Assembly (NCBI GenBank): GCA_963969395.1
Contig: OZ017801.1
Span: 13,459,611-13,523,610 of the forward strand
Direction of reading: 5' to 3'
Origin: Pseudoscleropodium purum
Taxonomy: Eukaryota > Streptophyta > Bryopsida > Hypnales > Brachytheciaceae
DNA: 64,000 nt
Position numbers and translations under genes: made by a program. Under the pieces are notes generated by a model that saw nothing but the letters and a program-made list of their open reading frames with translations, was not told where the DNA came from and ran no database searches. Positions 58,570-64,000 of this stretch are shown piece by piece (position 1 is the stretch's first letter; each line of letters begins with the position of its first letter).

Positions 58570-59400
58570 AAAAATTTATACGCTAGAAATATTTGAGCAT
58601 ATAGACACCAAGGAGACCTCATTGCCCTCAGAATACAACGACTTACGGGAGCGTTCAACGAAGAAGCTTTGAATGAATTACCTCTCCACAACTCATTAGA
58701 CATGAAGATAGAATTCAAGGAGGGACAAGAACCTAAAAACACTGGTTTTAGACCCATGTCTCCAAAAGAATTGGAAGGATTATGGAAATATTTGGACGAA
58801 AATTTGGGTAAGGGAAGGATCCGTCGATCCAAATCTCTAGTTTCTGCACCCATAGTTTTTGCTCGGGAAAAGGATGGTTCTATCGAAGTATGCATCAACT
58901 ACCGTAATCTTAACAAAATCATGGCACAAAATCAATATCCCTTGTCCCTTATTCTAGAGCATACTGATAGACTAGTAGGGGCTAAATTTTTTACGAAATT
59001 AGATATATGACAAGCATATTACCATGTGCATATGGCATTGGGCCATGAATTTAAAATTGCTTTTAAAACTTGCTATGGCTTATTTGAATATTTAGTTATG
59101 CTATTAGAATTGACAAACGCACTAGTCCAGTTTCAATCTCACATGCAGGAAATTTTTGGTGATCTTCACGACATTTCGGTAGTCATATATCTGGATGATA
59201 TCCTCATTTTTTCAACAAATATGGATGAGCACCGACAAGTAGTGCGAGATGTCCTCTAACGTTTACAAAAACATGGCTTTTACGCTAAAGAGTCAAAGTG
59301 CGAGTTTCATTGCAAAAAGGTTGAGTTTTGGAGGATGATTGTTTCGACCCAAGGATTGGCAATGTGTTGAGATAAAGTACAAACAATTAAAGATTGGCCT
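58570..59400 (+). pseudogene. Retrotransposon reverse transcriptase remnant
   Basis: Starts around LPSEYNDL and continues with VCINYRNLNKI and the catalytic YLDDILIFS at about 59188-59214, so the metal-binding Asp pair is retained. Stops at 59008-59010 (TGA), 59257-59259 (TAA) and about 59368 (TGA) break the frame. The first falls where a Trp codon would fit, consistent with a G-to-A change. Confidence 0.88.
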
Positions 59401-59409
59401 ACTCTAAAA

Positions 59410-60003
59410 ATGGTGAAGGATATCCAAGCATTCCTTGACTTTGCTAATTTTTATCGCCAATTTATTCCCGATTGTTCTAAGATTGTGGTGCCCCTTACAA
59501 CCTTGATCAAAAAGGACAAAAAATTTGAATGGACATTATCAACAGATCAAGCATTTAGAGAATTGCGATCTAGATTTTCTAAATCTCCAGTGCTAATTCA
59601 TCCTAATTTTGACCGCCCTTTCATTGTGGAAACCGATGCATCTGACTTTGTAATAGGTGCTATACTTTCACAACAAAGAGATGATGGATTCTTGCACCCT
59701 TGTGCATACCGAAGCTCCAAAATGTCCTTGGCTGAACAAAACTATGACATATACGACAAGGAATTGTTAAGTGTAGTGCAAGCATTTCAAGACTGGCGGG
59801 TTTATTTGGAAGGATCCCCTCATGAAGTAAGGGTAATCTCTGATCATAAAAATTTAGAGTACTTTCTCTCTACTAAACAACTAAACCGCCGACAAGCTCG
59901 ATGGTCGGAGTTTTTATCAACATTTAATTTTGAGATCCAACATAGGCTAGGATCACTTAATGGAAGGGTAGACGTCCTTTCAAGAAGAATGGATGTTACC
60001 TAA
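59410..60003 (+). pseudogene. Retrotransposon RNase H segment
   Basis: A single open block with TDASDF, YDKELL and SDHKNLEYF, the conserved acidic positions of Ty3/gypsy RNase H. It ends in RVDVLSRR, a variant of the usual ADALSRR. This is the best preserved part of pol, but it sits between stops. Confidence 0.88.
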
Positions 60004-60036
60004 AGACAAAGTCAAGAAAACTGATCCTTCTTACGT

Positions 60037-60999
60037 TTGACTACACTACAATCTTTTGAACCCATTTGGGCCGATTCACGCATTATTGAATATGTAAAGT
60101 CCGCCATTAAAGAAGATATCACGTTGCAACCAATAATATCATTTTTCAAAGGAGATCTTCATCAACAACCAATGGACATCCGCCATCAACTTCAAGGATA
60201 TAATCTAAATGAAGGCATTCTCCGTTTCAACGATAAAATATATGTGCTTGATGATGCAGAACTTAAGCAGCAAATTTTACGATCAAGATACGATGCTTCT
60301 ACCACTAGGCATTAAAGGAGAGCAAAGACACTAGATTTGGTATCAAGATCATTCTATTGTCCTATTCTTCGTCGTTATGTCCACCATTATATAGACAGCT
60401 ATGACTTGTATCAACAGTCGAAACCCACCCATCATGCAAAATATGGCCTTACGCAACCAATTCTGGCTGGTCATGCACCATGGAAACGAATATCTACAAA
60501 TTTCATTGTTAAATTACTACGAAGCAATGGTTATGATTCCATTATGGTGGTGGTCGACCAAAACACCAAGCTAGCTCACTTTGTAGCCATGAGGGAAACA
60601 ATAGATTCAAATGAAACGGCCTCATTGTATTTGCAGCACATATGGAAGCACCATGGCACCCCTGACCAAGTAATTTCAAATTGAGGATCCGTATTTGGAT
60701 CTAAATTTATGCAAAGGTTATCTCAACTACTTCGAATTCAACCATCTCCAACAACAGCTTTCCACCCTCAAGTAGACAGGCAAACGGAGAGGGTGAATCA
60801 AGTACTGGAACAATTTCTACGAATGTTTACGACAAGACGCCAAGATGATTGGTTTGGACTTCTTCCATTGGCCGAATTTTCATATAATAACGCCACTTCT
60901 TCCATTCTTCAACTTGATTCTCCCCGTTTTACGCTACTTATGGGTACCACCCATCTCTATCATTTTCAATGCCAACAACGAGTACGGTTCCAACAATAG
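60037..60999 (+). pseudogene. Retrotransposon integrase remnant
   Basis: Zinc-finger region and catalytic core, interrupted by stops at 60313-60315 and 60682-60684 (TGA, where the pattern after the second catalytic position suggests an Arg codon). The two zinc-finger cysteines are replaced (SYDLYQQSK), and the first and second catalytic aspartates appear replaced by Asn (STNFI, VISN). The Glu of the core is kept in [10 protein letters not shown] further shift near 60950-60985 leads to the C-terminal frame. Confidence 0.85.
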
Positions 61000-61577
61000 A
61001 GGACGGAGTTAGGCATCTACAAGAAGCCCATGAGAAAATAAAAGCAATGATTAAGCTTGTAGGAGAACAAGCAAAACACAACTACAATCATGGGGTAAAG
61101 CTTCAACCAACTTTTCAAATTGGAGACAAGGTACTTCTTCGCCATGAGAACATTGCAACAACAGCCCCATCGAAAAAATTGTCTCCAAAATTTTTAGGGC
61201 CATTCAAAGTATTATCTAAAATCTCTAACATGGTTTACCAGTTACATCTCCCAAGAACATTAAGAATCCACGATATGTTTCATATATCCCTACTCGAGAA
61301 ATATCACAAGGACACTATCCCAGGATGCCAATGTACACCACCTCCACCTATTGTTACTCATGATGGCGATGTAGAATGGAAGGTACACAAAGTATTGGAC
61401 TCGCATTTTTTCGGAAGATGGAAAAAGCTCCAATATCTTGTTGCATGGGAGGGCTATGGACTTGAAGAATATTCTTGGGAACCTGCTGAACATTTGGAGA
61501 ACACGCCTGACGCCATCGCGGAATTTCATATGCTCTATCCTAAGGCACCTAAACTAGATCATCGATATGGACGTTAA
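60969..61577 (+). CDS. Integrase C-terminal (GPY/F) region plus chromodomain of the retrotransposon
   Basis: An open block of about 200 residues. The GPF module ([14 protein letters not shown]) is followed by [11 protein letters not shown] and a chromodomain at about 61370-61530: [20 protein letters not shown], then [22 protein letters not shown]. Aromatic positions expected for methyl-lysine reading (Y, W, W/Y) are largely kept. A chromodomain at the end of pol defines chromoviruses and is thought to guide insertion into marked chromatin. The stop at 61575 overlaps the polypurine tract. It is a fragment of a broken polyprotein, not an independent host gene. Confidence 0.88.
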   Translation: MPTTSTVPTIEDGVRHLQEAHEKIKAMIKLVGEQAKHNYNHGVKLQPTFQIGDKVLLRHENIATTAPSKKLSPKFLGPFKVLSKISNMVYQLHLPRTLRIHDMFHISLLEKYHKDTIPGCQCTPPPPIVTHDGDVEWKVHKVLDSHFFGRWKKLQYLVAWEGYGLEEYSWEPAEHLENTPDAIAEFHMLYPKAPKLDHRYGR

Positions 61578-61585
61578 AAGGGGGG
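61576..61585 (+). other. Polypurine tract of the retrotransposon
   Basis: AAAAGGGGGG three bases upstream of the 3' LTR, the expected plus-strand primer site. Confidence 0.8.
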
Positions 61586-61588
61586 TAA

Positions 61589-61934
61589 TGTTATGAACTA
61601 GTGTGTTCCTAACAATTACGGTTATCTAAACAGTTAGTTCTTTTGTCTTCCTTAAATCCCATGGAAGGAGGGTTGTTCCTCATGCGACATTTTCCATAAT
61701 ACAATGAAGTTGATCTCGTTGGCAATCGCATGACTCTATAATAAATTCTCATATGTCGAGTTCATTGGTATTATGCGTTGTGATTCATATCTGAGGAGTT
61801 ATGTGATCTGGAAATATCTTGTAATAGTATTTGAAGTTGGCTAGGTTTCGTATCATGAATGCTTTGTTGAGCAATTGACTAGATCAGACTTCACAGTTGA
61901 GAGGAGCGATGACCAAGGTTTGCAGATCCTGACA
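61589..61934 (+). repeat. 3' LTR
   Basis: 346 bp, same length and ends as the 5' LTR (TGTTATGAAC...CCTGACA), about 90% identical by eye. Confidence 0.93.
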
Positions 61935-64000
61935 AGTTTGAAATGTCTTGAAAAGTGTGCTTCATCCAATTATTATTCATTGACTAAGCTTAAAGAAAGA
62001 ATGTATAATATATCATTGAAGAAAAAATGTTCAATATGAATTAATGATATAGATACTTCAAGCACATAGAGGTTAAGCAAAAGAAAAATAATCAAATTGT
62101 ACATTTGCTCCAATTAAAAATTATATTCCAAACTTATTTAATATAGAGTAATTTATTAAGGAATAAAGTTGTCAAGGTAGGTGCCTTGTTCGTCCATCTA
62201 ACATGCCTATCAAACTAACTCCACCTCATGTAACAATTTTATTAAGGAGAACCAAATTACTCTAGGATGATCTAATTGAGTTACAAGAGACTTTTAGATC
62301 TCTATTACAGTATGCTCACCCATAATTGTCACTAATCACATCTAAGCATAATTTCTACTATTACTTACAAATTATTTTTGTTGGATCTTATTGGCAATTG
62401 AAAGGATATTCCAACACATTTTAGCTTGCATTATTTTGATACCTTATGATTAAGTCATGAATTTTCAAAGTGTTATTTTTAATTGTACAAAAAAACATTA
62501 TACTTTATAGACTCTTATGCTTTAATTGTCTACATCTCATATGATCAATATTTAATTTTTAGTGTTGCTTCCAAATGTAGGTGCTGCATTTGGAGCACTC
62601 TTGATATGGGCATACATACCTTATTGGAATACTCAAGTAAATTTTTTGTATTCTTGGTAAATTTTTTATATTCCATTTTACTTCCTACAAAAATTATGTA
62701 GAAATTTGTACAATACATTAAAATTAAAATTCAATCTATACATATTTAAAAGTGTGATAAGATATTTTTTTACTTTATGTCATTTACACAATATTTTCAC
62801 TTCCTAAGTAATGGTGAAATCAAGCTACATTGAACTATCCTATTAACAAAGACTCAAAATTAGTGTCATTTATAAAGAAATTTCCTAAGAACATCTTCAA
62901 TCCCCCTCTATGAAGGCAAGGCAAGATTGGGGTGCTAATATGTGAGCTTAGAATCATGAGCACAAGAGCTTAGGAGTATAGACACTTATGTTATAGGTAT
63001 TTATACTGTAGAAACCTTCCATAATTAAAGGATACCTATGCTATAGATACCTATATTTTAGCCATTTATATTATAAGTACCCTCAATGGTTGTAGTGTAT
63101 CTACTTATACCTAAACTCAAAGCTCAAAAGCTCAAATTTCTATACTCACATGCTAACATTGTTGCAACAGCAAGTCCTTCATAGGTCACAAAAAAACACC
63201 CCCAAAAACTTGCTTCAGTGCTAAAAGCACCTCCCACATTACCTTTACGGGTATAGCTCTTCTTGACTCATGCACAACAAAAATTAGTCCTTTACTATGC
63301 CATCCCAACTACCTTGCAATCTTTGATCAACAAAATAATGGTGACAACTAAGTCTCAAAGAAGGGGAAAATAAAAGAACTTTGCATATCTAACAACTAGC
63401 ACAACAAGCACAACAAGCTAATACATTGATTTGATTTGATTATGAGTACAAGTAGAGGAAGATATCAATGTTGGACTAGCAAGATTTCACATTGAAGATG
63501 CCTCTCAACTTGTGGTTTTTGGCTCCAAGCTACTTCAACAAATCATCCTTAAGTATGAGTGAGAAGTTTCTATGAAAATGGCACATGAATTAAAATATTG
63601 ACTATTAATTCAACGATCAAGATTGAATTTAATTCGCAAACAAAAGTTTGATTTAAAATCGTACAAGAGCTGCTATAAATGTCTAAAATCCATATGAATG
63701 CAATATGGTCAATCTTGTATTTATCTTTCAATCAATCTTCTTCAAATTGCTCAACACTAATAAGATAAGGTATCCAAATCCTTCTTTTGTTGGAACATTA
63801 TTATGCAACAGATGCATTCAGTCAAATTTTAGATTTGAATAACATGACTCAAAATAAGTCTAGACATGAAGAAGGACAAACAATTAAAACACATGTATTT
63901 CTAATAAATTTTTGCTGAAAATCTCTTTAAAAGGTCATTACTTATAATTTAATGTCTAGAACTATACTTAAAAAAACTCACTAAAAACATCCCTTTCTCT
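61935..64000. other. AT-rich intergenic DNA, no gene seen
   Basis: AT-rich spacer. Around 62985-63065 ATACCTAT/TATAGGTAT-type words recur in both orientations. No coding region, RNA gene or mobile-element end was recognised before the window edge. Confidence 0.6.

Larger units (their letters stand above)
55912..61934 (+). mobile_element. Ty3/gypsy LTR retrotransposon of the chromovirus type, decayed
   Basis: Full-length structure of 6.0 kb: 346-bp LTRs at both ends (TGTTATGAAC...CCTGACA), then gag, protease, reverse transcriptase, RNase H, integrase and a C-terminal chromodomain in that order. A possible 5-bp target duplication is AATTT (55907-55911) / AGTTT (61935-61939), 4 of 5. The polypurine tract is AAAAGGGGGG (61576-61585). 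The primer-binding site is unclear; TTGTGTTGTAGCC at about 56263-56275 could be a damaged tRNA-Met type. Multiple stops and frame changes make it unable to encode its own proteins. It inserted 28 bp to the right of the inverted-repeat element. Confidence 0.95.

Noticed and set aside
1..64000. CRISPR arrays, bacterial operons, rRNA or canonical tRNA genes
   Set aside because: None seen; the window has spliced nuclear plant genes and eukaryotic transposons throughout.

Overview
The window is nuclear DNA of a green land plant. It has genes with many short GT-AG introns (roughly 100-500 bp), chloroplast-targeted proteins, a plant Mediator subunit and a Ty3/gypsy retrotransposon with a chromodomain. 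Exons are near 50% GC, while the wide spacers are strongly AT-rich and repeat-laden. Compact introns and short genes in an AT-rich repeat background fit a bryophyte (moss-like) genome best, but this is inference and the species is not identified. || Layout: 1-3429 (minus) is the 5' three quarters of a long-chain acyl-CoA synthetase of the LACS8/LACS9 type, running off the left edge. Its upstream region (to about 5.8 kb) holds three diverged tandem repeat units and a duplicated G-box. 5.8-12.3 kb is AT-rich repeat DNA. 12.4-13.7 kb holds a decayed Asn/Arg-rich coding fragment and a possible small F-box-like gene. 14.0-18.3 kb (minus) is a nearly complete but broken transposase-like gene of about 1,390 codons, with two stops and one G-run frameshift. 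18.6-23.4 kb is repeats. 23.7-34.4 kb is Mediator subunit MED23 in 22 exons, intact except for one apparent +1 frameshift. 35.96-36.88 kb is a single-exon protein with five AT-hook-like repeats. 36.9-44.3 kb is AT-rich with small inverted-repeat elements. 44.6-45.7 kb is a two-exon chloroplast protein with a Tat-like lumen signal. 48.9-49.6 kb is the intronless nuclear gene for subunit b' (CFo-II) of chloroplast ATP synthase. 50.3-50.9 kb (minus) is a broken partial copy of the AT-hook gene. 54.65-55.88 kb is an inverted-repeat element carrying a nested GC-rich hAT-type MITE. 55.9-61.9 kb is a decayed chromovirus with two 346-bp LTRs. The rest, to 64 kb, is AT-rich spacer. || The host genes are independent housekeeping genes (lipid activation, transcription, photosynthesis) and do not form a cluster. 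What stands out is the repeat history: a dispersed LTR-like family in three copies, a terminal-inverted-repeat family ending in AACCCCTAAA, nested insertions, a partial gene duplication that kept the 3' flank but lost most AT-hooks, and a transposase-like gene whose family I cannot name.
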